Shown in pieces: positions 1 through 8,691 of a DNA stretch of 41,861 nucleotides. Origin of the DNA: Acidimicrobiales bacterium (GTDB taxonomy: Bacteria; Actinomycetota; Acidimicrobiia; Acidimicrobiales; JAKAVM01); contig DAIDHF010000020.1 in assembly GCA_027452005.1 (NCBI GenBank), positions 1 to 41,861 of the forward strand, in the 5' to 3' direction. Below the pieces are notes generated by a model, which made no database searches, was not told the DNA's origin, and saw only the letters and a list, made by a program, of their open reading frames with translations. Every line of letters begins with the position of its first letter. Position 1 is the first letter of the stretch. The translations under genes and the position numbers were made by a program.

Positions 1-679
1 CGATTCCCGACCATGTGGCGATCTTGGCCGCGGCCAGCTTTGAGGCCATCCCGCCACTTCCCACCGTGGTCCCGGAATCCCCGGCAATCAGCTCTATCTC
101 TCGACTAATTACTTGCACGTCCTCAATGAGGGTTGCGTCACTATTGAACCTGGGGTCTTTACTATACAGTCCGGCCGTGTCGGTCAAGATAACCAGGCGG
201 TCGGCGTTTATCATGTTGGCGACCAGGGCGGCAAGGCGATCGTTGTCGCCAAATCGGATCTCGTCGTCGGCGACCGGGTCATTCTCGTTGACCACCGGGA
301 CAACGCCGAGTTCCAAGAGACGCTTTATGGTCTGACGAGCCTGAAGGTACTGCTTTCTATTGGAGAAGTCATTTGGAGCTAAAAGTATCTGTCCAAGAGA
401 TAGCCCGTATCGCTCAAGCCACTTTGCATAGACCCGCATGAGCTTGGGTTGCCCGACCGAGGCGATTGCCTGGAGAGTCTCTAGATCACTCGGCCTGGAC
501 TTGAGCTGGCCGGTCGCCTGAACCCCGGCCGCAATGGCCCCGGAGGTGACTACCACGACTTGGGAGCCGGTCCCGTACAACTCGGCTACCTCCGAACACA
601 ACTTGGCTATCGCGGTCTCGTTTACCTCGCCAAGTTCGGTCGTCACCGAGGAACTCCCAATTTTTACAACGACTAGCAC
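1..679 (-). CDS. proB: Glutamate 5-kinase, N-terminal part (cut by window edge)
   Basis: ProB phosphorylates glutamate to gamma-glutamyl phosphate, the first step of proline synthesis in the cytoplasm. About 226 residues are visible, all in the amino-acid kinase domain. The first strand reads VVVKIGSSSVT, followed by the glycine-rich VVTSGAIAAG, then VVNENDPVADDEIRFGDNDRLAA (split here as VVNENDPV and FGDNDRLAA) and a late GSGGMASKLAAAK segment that is typical of ProB. Any C-terminal PUA domain lies outside the window. I chose the GTG at 677-679 because the kinase strand starts right after it, although no clear ribosome binding site precedes it. The gene follows obg by about 25 bases, so translation is probably coupled to obg. 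Identification is firm; the start is uncertain. Confidence 0.93.
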   Translation of the reverse strand, partial: MLVVVKIGSSSVTTELGEVNETAIAKLCSEVAELYGTGSQVVVVTSGAIAAGVQATGQLKSRPSDLETLQAIASVGQPKLMRVYAKWLERYGLSLGQILLAPNDFSNRKQYLQARQTIKRLLELGVVPVVNENDPVADDEIRFGDNDRLAALVANMINADRLVILTDTAGLYSKDPRFNSDATLIEDVQVISREIELIAGDSGTTVGSGGMASKLAAAKIATWSGI

Positions 680-704
680 TGATAAAAATAATACGTGGCC
701 CGGG

Positions 705-1979
705 TTAATCGGGCTCGAATTCAAAGGAAAAATCTCCGATAAACACGGTGTCTCCAGATCTGGCCCCTGCCTTCAACAGGGCCGCCTCTACACCAAGCTT
801 CTTTAGCTGGCCAGACACGTACTGACTTGCCCCGAGCCCTGACAGGTCACTTATCGCCACGGCCCGGAGGGCGTCTTTGCCCAAAACCCTATAGCAACCC
901 TGGTCCAGTCTGGTCACCGTTATGTCGTCTGGTCTGATCTTATATATTACGATGTCCCCGGTTGGAACCTTTGAGGCCTCACCTCGAGACCGGACCACGA
1001 GCTCCCCCATGGCCGAGACCAAGTCCGTGATTCCCTGGGTGGTCTTGGAGGAAATTTCTAGGTCAAAGTTATCGTGTGAGGTATCAAACTTTGAGATATC
1101 GCATTTTGATCCGACCACAAGAGATGGCAGTTCCAAGAGTTCTGATTTGAAGTTGCCTAACTCCTCCCGGAGTATCTCAAGTTGTCTTCTCGGGATGTTG
1201 TCAGGGTTCTCGTAGTCCATCGGGGACAGGTCACATAGGAATACCAATGCCCTGGCCCTCTCGACATGCCGTAAGAACTCAAGTCCAAGCCCCCGACCTT
1301 GGCTGGCCCCGTCGACTAGACCGGGAATGTCGGCAACTACAAAGTCTGAGCCCCCCGTGAGATCGTGAGGACTTCTAACCACCCCAAGGTGAGGAATAAG
1401 GGTCGTAAAGGGATAATTGGCCACCTTGGGCTTGGCAGCGGAGATTGTCGAGATCAAGGTACTCTTGCCCGCGTTTGGAAGACCAACAAGTGCCACGTCG
1501 GCCACGAGTTTTAGCTCCAGGTTCAGCCAGAACTCCTCACCAAGTTCACCCTGTTCGGCAAAGCCCGGGGCCCTGACTGATCCGGTAACGAACCGGGCAT
1601 TGCCCTTACCTCCCCGGCCCCCCTGGGCGGCGAGAAATCGGGCCCCGTTCTCGGCGAGGTCGGCTAACACGTTCCCGTCGTGGTCAAGAACAACGGTTCC
1701 AACCGGTACTGAAACATGGGTATCCGCCCCGCTGGCCCCGTGTTTAGACTTGCCCTTGCCGTGAACCCCGTCCTGGGCGCGTCGAAACGGGTGGTCTCTA
1801 AAACCAATCAGGGTCGACTGGGAGGTCGAGGCTTCAAGCCAGACTGACCCGCCGTTCCCGCCGTCACCTCCATCGGGACCTCCGTTGGACACGTGGGCCT
1901 CCCTGCGGATTGAGACACAACCGGCTCCCCCGTTCCCGGCCTTGACGTGGATCTGTGAGCGATCGACAAACTCGGCCAT
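705..1979 (-). CDS. obg: GTPase Obg/CgtA
   Basis: Obg is an essential GTPase that acts in 50S ribosome assembly and growth control. The 424 residues show the three usual parts: the glycine-rich Obg fold (about 1-158), the G domain (about 160-335) and an OCT-type C-terminal domain (about 345-424) found in Gram-positive and actinobacterial forms. G1 is GLPNAGKST at 166-174, the switch contains NYPFTT, and G3 is DIPGL near 217. The position expected for the G4 motif NKxD reads SKCD, an unusual first residue. The gene sits between rpmA and proB, the standard actinobacterial order rplU-rpmA-obg-proB. Start is ATG at 1979. Confidence 0.97.
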   Translation of the reverse strand: MAEFVDRSQIHVKAGNGGAGCVSIRREAHVSNGGPDGGDGGNGGSVWLEASTSQSTLIGFRDHPFRRAQDGVHGKGKSKHGASGADTHVSVPVGTVVLDHDGNVLADLAENGARFLAAQGGRGGKGNARFVTGSVRAPGFAEQGELGEEFWLNLELKLVADVALVGLPNAGKSTLISTISAAKPKVANYPFTTLIPHLGVVRSPHDLTGGSDFVVADIPGLVDGASQGRGLGLEFLRHVERARALVFLCDLSPMDYENPDNIPRRQLEILREELGNFKSELLELPSLVVGSKCDISKFDTSHDNFDLEISSKTTQGITDLVSAMGELVVRSRGEASKVPTGDIVIYKIRPDDITVTRLDQGCYRVLGKDALRAVAISDLSGLGASQYVSGQLKKLGVEAALLKAGARSGDTVFIGDFSFEFEPD

Positions 1980-2072
1980 CAGACTGTCCCGAGGCGACCG
2001 GCGACTTGGGTCATCAAGATTGTCAACGGGAGAGTTCCCGGTACTAAGAAGCTCGGGGTTGCGTCAGAGATA

Positions 2073-2330
2073 TTAGGTATTGCTGACTAGGACGTCAACT
2101 AGCTTGCGTCCTCGGCGCTGTCCAAACTTCACCTGTCCGTCGGCGGTGGCAAAGAGGGTATCGTCCCCACCTCGCCCCACGTTTAGCCCGGGGTGAAATT
2201 TGGTACCACGTTGACGAACAATGATGGACCCGGCGCTAACCTGGGTCCCGTCAAACACCTTTACGCCGAGTCGTTGTGAGTTAGAGTCACGTCCGTTGCG
2301 GGTTGAACCGCCACCTTTAGTCTTAGACAT
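2073..2330 (-). CDS. rpmA: 50S ribosomal protein bL27
   Basis: bL27 is a large-subunit protein whose N-terminus reaches the peptidyl-transferase centre. The 85 residues have the family pattern from start to end: [12 protein letters not shown] at the front, [21 protein letters not shown] and the later GRDD-like [10 protein letters not shown]. The N-terminus starts directly with the basic GGGSTRNG region, so there is no cleavable prepeptide like that of Firmicutes. A good ribosome binding site (AAAGGAACC) precedes the ATG. It is 36 bases downstream of rplU and will be cotranscribed with it. Confidence 0.97.
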   Translation of the reverse strand: MSKTKGGGSTRNGRDSNSQRLGVKVFDGTQVSAGSIIVRQRGTKFHPGLNVGRGGDDTLFATADGQVKFGQRRGRKLVDVLVSNT

Positions 2331-2366
2331 CTCTGGTTCCTTTCGAGGTTTTGCGTGTGTGGTGAG

Positions 2367-2675
2367 CTACTTGACTATCTCGGTTAGCTCGACCAACGAG
2401 TACTTTTGACGATGTCCCCATCGTCGGGAGTTGTTTGACTTGGACTTGTAGGTAAACCCGGATATCTTGGTTCCCTTGACCTCGTCGGATACTCGACCTT
2501 TAACCTGAGCTAGAGCCAACTGGTCTGGACTGGTTATAACCTGTCCACTATCAACCAGGAGGGTTGGGACAAAGGTTACCTCTGACCCGATCTCCAGGCC
2601 CAGTCGCTCGACCCGAACCCGGTCACCTACCTTGACCTTTTCTTGCTTACCCCCGGTCGCGATGACTGCGTACAT
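2367..2675 (-). CDS. rplU: 50S ribosomal protein bL21
   Basis: bL21 binds 23S rRNA in the large subunit. The 102 residues match the family: MYAVIATGGKQEKV at the start, a central valine-rich sheet, and the basic C-terminal KISGFTYKSKSNNSRRWGHRQ segment (19 residues shown at most in blocks) that contacts RNA. An in-frame TTG lies two codons upstream, but the ATG at 2675 gives the canonical MYAV start, so I use it. No strong ribosome binding site is visible. It heads the rplU-rpmA-obg-proB series, 60 bases after the RNase E/G gene. Confidence 0.96.
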   Translation of the reverse strand: MYAVIATGGKQEKVKVGDRVRVERLGLEIGSEVTFVPTLLVDSGQVITSPDQLALAQVKGRVSDEVKGTKISGFTYKSKSNNSRRWGHRQKYSLVELTEIVK

Positions 2676-2735
2676 GGACAAAGTCTAACTTTTTTAGCCA
2701 GTTTGGGCAAAATCGCCGCTTGGATCCGTCTTTAG

Positions 2736-4532
2736 CTAGTTTGCGGTCTTTTCAGTGAGCATCTCGTCGAAGACTATGCCTCGACCACCACAGTAGGTGC
2801 AGGTGTGCGACATGGACTGGACGAGTCCCTCTGAGACCCGCTTCCTGGTCATCTCGACCAGGCAGAGCTCAGACATGTCAAAGGCCTGGGTTCTGGTTTT
2901 GTCCCGGGCCAGGGCTGTCCTGAGGGTTTTCATGACGTTGTCCCGGTTTTCTCTGATCTCCATGTCAATAAAGTCGACCACGATTATTCCACCGATGTCT
3001 CTAAGTTGAAGCTGTCGGGCGACCTCTCGGGCGGCCTCCATGTTAGTTCGGTACACGGTCTCTTCTAGATTGGACGTACCAACGTTCTTTCCGGTGTTCA
3101 CGTCGATTACGGTTAAGGCTTCGGCGGTGTCAATGACGAGAGACCCCCCTGACTCTAGCCAGACCTTTCGCTCGAGACCTCGATGAAGTTGTTCGTGCAC
3201 GTGGAAGCGCTCGAAGACCGGCAGGGTCTCTTCAGCCAAGTCGTAGTAGATAACTCGGTCGGCCAACTCGGGACTTATTGACGAGACGTAATTGCTTACC
3301 TGTTCATAGAGACCTTGGCCGTCAATGTATATGGCCCGGAAGTCCCGGTTGAACTCTTCTCGGATGAGCCTCAAGGCCATATTGGGCTCCTTGTAGAGCA
3401 AGGTCGGTTCGCTCGCGCCTCCGGCTAGCTTTGCGATCTTCTCCCACATGCCCACGAGCATTGAGACGTCGTGACCGAGTTCTTCTTCGGTGGCGCCTTC
3501 AGCAGCGGTTCGTACTATTAGTCCGTGGCCAGCTGGACGGACCCGGTCTAGTATTTGGCGGAGCCTCTTACGCTCGTCGTCGCGGAGCCTCTTAGAGATC
3601 CCGTAAGCGTCGGTGCCAGGGACGAGTACCACGAACCGGCCCGGCAAGGAGACCTGTTGAGTAAGACGTGCCCCCTTTGCCCCAATGGGGTTCTTGGTAA
3701 CCTGACAGACAAGTGTCTGACGTGGCTTGAGGGCATCTTCAATTCGAACGTTCGACCTGTGGGCTCTTTGATCTTTGCGGCTGCGTGACCCACTCGGACC
3801 ACGATCTTCGGAGTCAAGATCGTCTAGTTCGCCCACTGGGGTCTCGGTACTTAGGTCACCTTGGTACAGGACCGCATTTTTGGGGGTCCCGATGTCGATA
3901 AAAGCCGCTTCCATACCCGGGAGAATATTTTGTACTCGTCCCAGATAGATGTTGCCGTCAATTTGAGTGTCACTGTCGGCCAGGCTGGCCACGTGGTGGC
4001 GGACTAAACTTCTCCCCTCTAGTATTGCAATCTGGATGGTCTCGGACTGGGCGTGAACTACCATCACATACCGACCCACGGTTCGCTTGTTTCGTGTCGA
4101 ACGTGAGGCCCTGGCATTTGAGGTCTGTTCCGGCAGGTCGTCTAGGTCTAATTGAACCGGTCTAACTCCAACAGTGTCGTCCTGAGGCGACCTGGCCCGG
4201 TCGGGAGCTTGTGATTTGGCGCCCGTGCTGGGCCCCCGCTTGTTGGTCTTGGACCCGCCAGACCCGCCGCGCGACCTGGAGCTGGCCCCGTTCGGTCTTG
4301 TGGAGTCGTCAGGCTTTTGCCGGGGGGTTGGTGCCTGGATCGGAGCTGGCCGTGTGTCTCCTATCTTGGGTCGACCCCCTTTAGCCTGGGTGCCTCCTTC
4401 TGATCGAACCTGGCTCGTTGTACGCAGGTCTGAGCCATCTGTTGATCTACTCTCGTCGACTAGATCAAGGCCTTTTTCGGTTTTACCGCCGGATTCGGCC
4501 GATTCAAACTGGTCTGTTTCGGGGTTAGACAT
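2736..4532 (-). CDS. rng: Ribonuclease E/G family endoribonuclease
   Basis: This enzyme cleaves single-stranded RNA in rRNA maturation and mRNA decay. Of 598 residues, the first 150 or so are low complexity (Ser, Gly, Pro, Lys, Arg) and probably disordered. An S1-like RNA-binding domain follows (about 190-300), carrying YLGRVQNILPGMEAAFIDIG and a charged inserted loop. The catalytic core holds the two metal-binding aspartates in VIDVNTGK (about 476) and VVDFIDME (about 520). The zinc-link CTYCGG is near 580. There is no C-terminal scaffold after the core, so the extension is N-terminal only. Position before rplU-rpmA-obg is the normal actinobacterial place for rne. Ribosome binding site AGGAAGAGGG lies upstream of the ATG. 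RNase E and RNase G cannot be told apart by sequence alone here. Confidence 0.94.
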   Translation of the reverse strand: MSNPETDQFESAESGGKTEKGLDLVDESRSTDGSDLRTTSQVRSEGGTQAKGGRPKIGDTRPAPIQAPTPRQKPDDSTRPNGASSRSRGGSGGSKTNKRGPSTGAKSQAPDRARSPQDDTVGVRPVQLDLDDLPEQTSNARASRSTRNKRTVGRYVMVVHAQSETIQIAILEGRSLVRHHVASLADSDTQIDGNIYLGRVQNILPGMEAAFIDIGTPKNAVLYQGDLSTETPVGELDDLDSEDRGPSGSRSRKDQRAHRSNVRIEDALKPRQTLVCQVTKNPIGAKGARLTQQVSLPGRFVVLVPGTDAYGISKRLRDDERKRLRQILDRVRPAGHGLIVRTAAEGATEEELGHDVSMLVGMWEKIAKLAGGASEPTLLYKEPNMALRLIREEFNRDFRAIYIDGQGLYEQVSNYVSSISPELADRVIYYDLAEETLPVFERFHVHEQLHRGLERKVWLESGGSLVIDTAEALTVIDVNTGKNVGTSNLEETVYRTNMEAAREVARQLQLRDIGGIIVVDFIDMEIRENRDNVMKTLRTALARDKTRTQAFDMSELCLVEMTRKRVSEGLVQSMSHTCTYCGGRGIVFDEMLTEKTAN

Positions 4533-4921
4533 CTAACAAATCCCTCTTCCTGCCAGAAATCGTCAACGTGTGTGCGTTCCTGGCAATGTAGTTGGCCCCG
4601 ACTCCCGGTCACGGCTCTGCCCACCCAAAATGTCAATATCGAGGGTAATGGCGACTGTTTTGTAATCGAGTTTTTAGCGGATCTTGGAGTCATGGCGTTT
4701 GCCTTTAAGTACATTTTTTTGGGACGTGAGGTGGTCAAGAAAACTCCTTTGGTATTCCAAATTTGAGCCATCCAGATCTCTACACTCAAGTTGCACATGC
4801 AACCTGGGTCTCGCACGCACTAGAACATGCCCGGTGCAATCAGACACTCTCACATCCGAATAAGTTCCACTATATCAGGAGAGCACCCCACCGGGCTAGG
4901 CCGCCAGGAAGCCTCCGAAGG
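4533..4921. other. Intergenic region between mrdA and rng
   Basis: About 390 bases with no gene I can support. Short open frames exist on both strands but have no family resemblance or good ribosome binding site. The rng ribosome binding site lies at its left end. Two structures are visible: an inverted repeat at 4790-4803, and a GGGCTA/TAGCCC pair (about 4886-4926) just past the mrdA stop that encloses smaller stems and could help end mrdA transcription. No T-run follows either one. A promoter for rng probably lies here, but I cannot pick convincing -35 and -10 boxes. Confidence 0.5.
4790..4803. repeat. Inverted repeat GTTGCA-CA-TGCAAC
   Basis: A perfect 6-base inverted repeat with a two-base centre lies in the mrdA-rng interval, about 260 bases before rng. 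Read on the minus strand the pairing can extend by an A-U and a G-U pair. It looks more like a protein-binding palindrome than a terminator, because no T-run follows. Its role is unknown. Confidence 0.35.
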
Positions 4922-7165
4922 TTAGCCCGTGGGTGGCTGAGTAGTGCTAGTGGTCGTAGGTGCCCCAAGTGCCGGGTTCGTAGGTGGTAGCGGGTTGGAC
5001 TGATTCGTCGAACTAGGCGAGCAGGCCTCGGGTTTCACCCCTCCAATCGGATTGGTTACCAGATAATTCCACATATCTCTGACCACCGGGGCTGCCCCGT
5101 CAGCCCCGTAGCCGGCCTGGTCTATCACGGTGGCCACGACGTAGCGTGGAGCATTCGTGGGACCAAAGCTCACGAACAGCGAGTTGGGAGATAGGTGGCC
5201 AGTCTGGGCGGTTCCGGTCTTTCCAGCTAGGGGGACTTGGCCAAGTGGAAATCCCGTAAAGGCCCCGTACCCGGTTCCGTTAGGTGACTGAATGACGTCG
5301 GAGAAACTCTGGAGCAATACCTGCCAGGTCCCCGGGGAGTATGAGACGTGTCCGGCCACCTGAGTCTTGGTCAAGTTGGCATAACTCGAATCAGGTAAAC
5401 ACGTGGAGGGATTTAGTATCTTCACGCCCATCTTAGGGGTGTAGCGAGTTCCCCCGTTCGCCAGGGTGGCGTATGCGTTGGTCAACTGGAGGGGGGTTAC
5501 CAGGGTCTGACCCTGACCGAATGCCAACTGGACCTGGTCGCCCGCGTACCACGTGGGAGGGTTGGGAAAGGCACTCGGGTAGTGGTCGTGCAAGAACTTT
5601 CTTGAGGCTAGCGAGTCGACAATTCCGGCGGTCTCCCCGGGGAGGTCAATTCCGGTAGGCGCCCCTAATCCATAACGTGAGGCGGTGTCTTGAATTGGGG
5701 TAGGGCCATACTTTGGCTGTTGGACAAAGAAGTCATAGCCCAAGGTATAGAAGAAAACGTCGTCAGAGATCGTGATGGCTTTTACGATATTTACCTCTCC
5801 ACCGGCTGAGGAGTCGTCGTCGTGAAACGTACATAGCCCGGTGCAGTGGGGGATCGTAAACGTGCCCGTGGCATCGTCAATGTAGGTATTTGGGGTGATA
5901 AGTCCCGAGTTCAGGGCCGCTGTTCCGGTTATCAACTTGAAGGTCGACCCGGGTGTAAAGCCAACCTGGATCGCGTGATTGAGAAGTGGATTACCAGGGG
6001 TGGACTGAAGGGTCTGCCAGGCACTCTGACTAATTCCACCCACCCACACGGTCGGGTCGTAATATGGATACGAAGCCATGGCCAAGATCTGTCCGTTGTT
6101 GGGGTCTTCAACCACCACGGCCCCGTCGGGGGCCGGGTCGTATCTCTTGTCATAGGGATCATAGGTCGTGCGAAGTGTCTGGATCTGGTTGGCCAGAACG
6201 GTCTGGGCGTAACTCTGGAGGTTTGCGTCGATAGAGAGTTCGATGTTGTCCCCGGGGACTGGTTCTTTTTGAATCCAGCTCTGCACGATGTTTCCGTGGG
6301 AGTCAACCGCTACCTTCTCAACCCCGGGGGTACCGCGGAGTTCGGCCTCATACGACTCCTCGATTCCGGCCTGACCAATTAGGTCGCCCTGTTTGTAGCC
6401 CTTGGACTTGAGTTGGGTGAGTTCCTTGGCGGTAACCGGGCCAACATATCCCAGGATCTGACCGGCTAGGTTCCCGAGGGGGTATACCCGCTCGGTAACC
6501 GCCTGGGCTTGGACGCCCGGAAATAGGCTTGCGTGCTCTTCAATGTATCCAATGACAGACGAGGGTACGTTCGAGGCCACCGGGACCGGGGCCAAGGAGC
6601 TGACCAGGTTATTTTGTAGGGCCTGGTTAATCTGGGAGACCGGCTCGTCAAGTAGAGCAGACAGCCGGGTCACGACGTTCGGATCTTGGGCGGCCTGCGA
6701 ACGCGACAGGGTTACTTGCTCAGAGATCGTGTTGCCAGCCAGAACGATCCCGTTCCTGTCCAAGATAAGTCCCCGAGGAGCCGGGATTTCAAAAGTCCGG
6801 ATCTGGTTGATGGTAGCCGCCCTCTGATACTGGGGAGCGTTGAGCACCTGAAGATACCAAAGTCTCACGAGCATGCTCGAGAACAAGAGCCCGGCTATAA
6901 CACCGATTACGGTTATCCGAAGTCCTATCCGTGGCCCGGCCTTTTTTCGAGAACCCGAACTTCCAAGTGACAGCCCGAGGACGGTTTCTAGTGTCTTGCG
7001 GACCTTCACAGAGATTGAGCCGGACTTTTGAGAAGTCTCGGTCGACGAGGCCCTAAGGGCACCAAAGAGACCCGGAGACGGTCTGCGAGAGTGTTGTGCC
7101 TTGATCTGTCTTGCCGAGACCTTACCAAGACTCTTTGAGCCCCTAAATATTGACGGTCTCTTCAC
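4922..7165 (-). CDS. mrdA: Penicillin-binding protein 2 (elongation transpeptidase)
   Basis: A class B PBP that cross-links peptidoglycan in the elongation (rod) complex with MreBCD. The 747-residue form has a basic cytoplasmic N-terminus, one membrane segment (about 83-107), a dimerisation/pedestal domain and a transpeptidase domain. The active-site serine is in STFK (about 405), the second motif reads SDD (about 465) where many PBPs have SxN, and the third is KTGT (about 647). A Pro/Thr/Ser-rich tail of about 35 residues ends the protein. The frame stays open up to 7261, but that would overlap mreD by 68 bases. The GTG at 7165 places the start just after the mreD stop, with GTG at 7177 as the alternative. 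Family is firm; the start is not. Confidence 0.93.
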   Translation of the reverse strand: MKRPSIFRGSKSLGKVSARQIKAQHSRRPSPGLFGALRASSTETSQKSGSISVKVRKTLETVLGLSLGSSGSRKKAGPRIGLRITVIGVIAGLLFSSMLVRLWYLQVLNAPQYQRAATINQIRTFEIPAPRGLILDRNGIVLAGNTISEQVTLSRSQAAQDPNVVTRLSALLDEPVSQINQALQNNLVSSLAPVPVASNVPSSVIGYIEEHASLFPGVQAQAVTERVYPLGNLAGQILGYVGPVTAKELTQLKSKGYKQGDLIGQAGIEESYEAELRGTPGVEKVAVDSHGNIVQSWIQKEPVPGDNIELSIDANLQSYAQTVLANQIQTLRTTYDPYDKRYDPAPDGAVVVEDPNNGQILAMASYPYYDPTVWVGGISQSAWQTLQSTPGNPLLNHAIQVGFTPGSTFKLITGTAALNSGLITPNTYIDDATGTFTIPHCTGLCTFHDDDSSAGGEVNIVKAITISDDVFFYTLGYDFFVQQPKYGPTPIQDTASRYGLGAPTGIDLPGETAGIVDSLASRKFLHDHYPSAFPNPPTWYAGDQVQLAFGQGQTLVTPLQLTNAYATLANGGTRYTPKMGVKILNPSTCLPDSSYANLTKTQVAGHVSYSPGTWQVLLQSFSDVIQSPNGTGYGAFTGFPLGQVPLAGKTGTAQTGHLSPNSLFVSFGPTNAPRYVVATVIDQAGYGADGAAPVVRDMWNYLVTNPIGGVKPEACSPSSTNQSNPLPPTNPALGAPTTTSTTQPPTG

Positions 7166-7193
7166 GGGTGCACACACAACACTTGAGTGAACC

Positions 7194-7709
7194 TCACAGA
7201 CCGGCCACTTGAGGCGCCGACATGGCGGGTCGAGTTCTACCACCTTGAAGGTATCTGGCAATTACCGGACCTACCAAGAGGTTTATAAGTCCAACTAAGA
7301 GATATCCCAATATTGAGCCCGGCCTAGACAGGGTGGAGTTACCCAGTAGTGCAAGGATCAACCCGTGCCCGAGTTCCGACAGGACGGTTCCAAAAAAACA
7401 CACGACTGCTATGGCCGACGATGACCCCTTCCACTCGGTACTCTGACCAACTCTCCCGGTCAAATATGCGAGCAAGGTATAAGTAAGCCCCGACACCCCA
7501 AAGGGCCCGACCAGAAACAGGTCTTCAAGTATCCCCATGACAAAGCCAACCACAGTGGCCTGTCCGACTTCACCGACGACTGCCACGCAGATAACGAAGG
7601 CCGGAATAATGTCAGGAAAGACCCCAAGGATTCTTACTTGAGGAACTAAGGCCTCTTGGACAACCAGGACGAGTGCCCCTATAGCCACCGTGCGCCGCCT
7701 GGAGGTCAA
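7194..7709 (-). CDS. mreD: Rod shape-determining membrane protein MreD
   Basis: MreD is a small membrane protein of the elongation complex. The 171 residues are almost entirely hydrophobic, with about five membrane segments and the family-like stretch LGVFPDIIPAFVICVAVVG near the start. It lies between mreC and mrdA in the standard mreBCD-mrdA order. The start is doubtful: the longest frame begins with TTG at 7709, and a GTG seven codons later is possible. Both fall inside or beside a 13-base direct repeat (7690-7724). An upstream stop at 7737-7739 limits any further extension. The assignment rests on context and hydrophobic pattern more than on strict motifs. Confidence 0.85.
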   Translation of the reverse strand: MTSRRRTVAIGALVLVVQEALVPQVRILGVFPDIIPAFVICVAVVGEVGQATVVGFVMGILEDLFLVGPFGVSGLTYTLLAYLTGRVGQSTEWKGSSSAIAVVCFFGTVLSELGHGLILALLGNSTLSRPGSILGYLLVGLINLLVGPVIARYLQGGRTRPAMSAPQVAGL

Positions 7710-7724
7710 GGGTGCGCCGCCTGG
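7690..7724. repeat. 13-base direct repeat across the mreD start
   Basis: GTGCGCCGCCTGG occurs at 7690-7702 and again at 7712-7724, with 9 bases between. The repeat straddles the proposed mreD start codon, so one copy is coding and the other sits in the leader. It may be a small duplication or a regulatory element. Confidence 0.8.
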
Positions 7725-7811
7725 ACCGGGTGAATCCTACGTTGAAAACGAAACTGAAACTGGTGGATCATTAGCAAAAACATACCAACTAGGTCCTCCA
7801 AAAAAAGGTCA

Positions 7812-8660
7812 CTAGGACCCGGGTTCCCATAAAATAACGGTCACATACTGCAAGTTGGTGAGATCTGCCAGGGGAGAAAGCTCAACATGAGGAGTCGTGG
7901 TCCCCGATACATTGGAAATTCTCGAAATTGTGCCAACCGGAATGTCAGGTGGAAATATTCCTCCCTCAAGTCCACTCGTGTACATTATCTCACCCTTGTG
8001 TACAATATCGACCGGAGATACATACTCTGCTCTTAGCAGGTTACCAAGTCCTTCCCCGTCGACGACACCTTGTTGCTCTCCTTGCGCCTTACCCGCAAAA
8101 AAACGGACCCCGATCTTCATGGATGGATCGGTTATGAGCATCACGACGCAACTCGAGCGAGCCGTTTGTTCGACCAGGCCAACCAGGCCGCTGCCAGATA
8201 CCACGGGCATTCCGTCAGCCACACCGGAGCTGGTTCCCTTGTCTATTACGATTGATGACTCAAAGTTAGACGGGGTGGATAATACGACGTCGGCCTTGAT
8301 GCTAGGCGTGGCCCCCACGTAGGGTAAGTTGGCCTGGGCCTTTAACTGGTTTAGCTCATTTTGGGTAAGAGCGCCAGCCCCGAGTTGGGCCTTTAGGCTT
8401 ACTATCTCCTGTTCAAGCTTTACGTTTTCTCTCGAGAGTGATCCATAGCTAAGTGACCCCTGGATAAAATGCTCGACGGGGTGGACGATTCCAGCAACCA
8501 GGTGCCCGATTGGATCCATTACGTCAAGGGCCACAGATCTGGCCCCACTTACTGCGGTCCTGGCGTGTCCACGGTAGTACAGGGTAATTGCACTGACCGA
8601 GGCCAAGACCAGCACGGTAACTATGAACCGCTGCTTACTCTGCCTCCTTGATGAAACCAC
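7812..8660 (-). CDS. mreC: Rod shape-determining protein MreC
   Basis: MreC is a membrane-anchored scaffold that activates the MrdA-RodA pair. The 282 residues show a basic N-terminus, one membrane helix (about 12-28), a coiled-coil-like segment (about 75-112, LSRENVKLEQEIVSLKAQL) and the beta-rich periplasmic-type domain with GTSSGVADGMPVV and GLVGLV, which are hallmarks of MreC. It starts with GTG at 8660, 31 bases after the mreB stop. The gap of about 100 bases to mreD holds no other gene. Confidence 0.94.
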   Translation of the reverse strand: MVSSRRQSKQRFIVTVLVLASVSAITLYYRGHARTAVSGARSVALDVMDPIGHLVAGIVHPVEHFIQGSLSYGSLSRENVKLEQEIVSLKAQLGAGALTQNELNQLKAQANLPYVGATPSIKADVVLSTPSNFESSIVIDKGTSSGVADGMPVVSGSGLVGLVEQTARSSCVVMLITDPSMKIGVRFFAGKAQGEQQGVVDGEGLGNLLRAEYVSPVDIVHKGEIMYTSGLEGGIFPPDIPVGTISRISNVSGTTTPHVELSPLADLTNLQYVTVILWEPGS

Positions 8661-8691
8661 GTCTTACTTGATCAAAAGCCCAGGCAAGACC

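Noticed and set aside
4460-4816. Open frame of about 118 codons on the minus strand across the mrdA-rng gap
   Set aside because: It overlaps the rng start, has an atypical composition, and no family resemblance.
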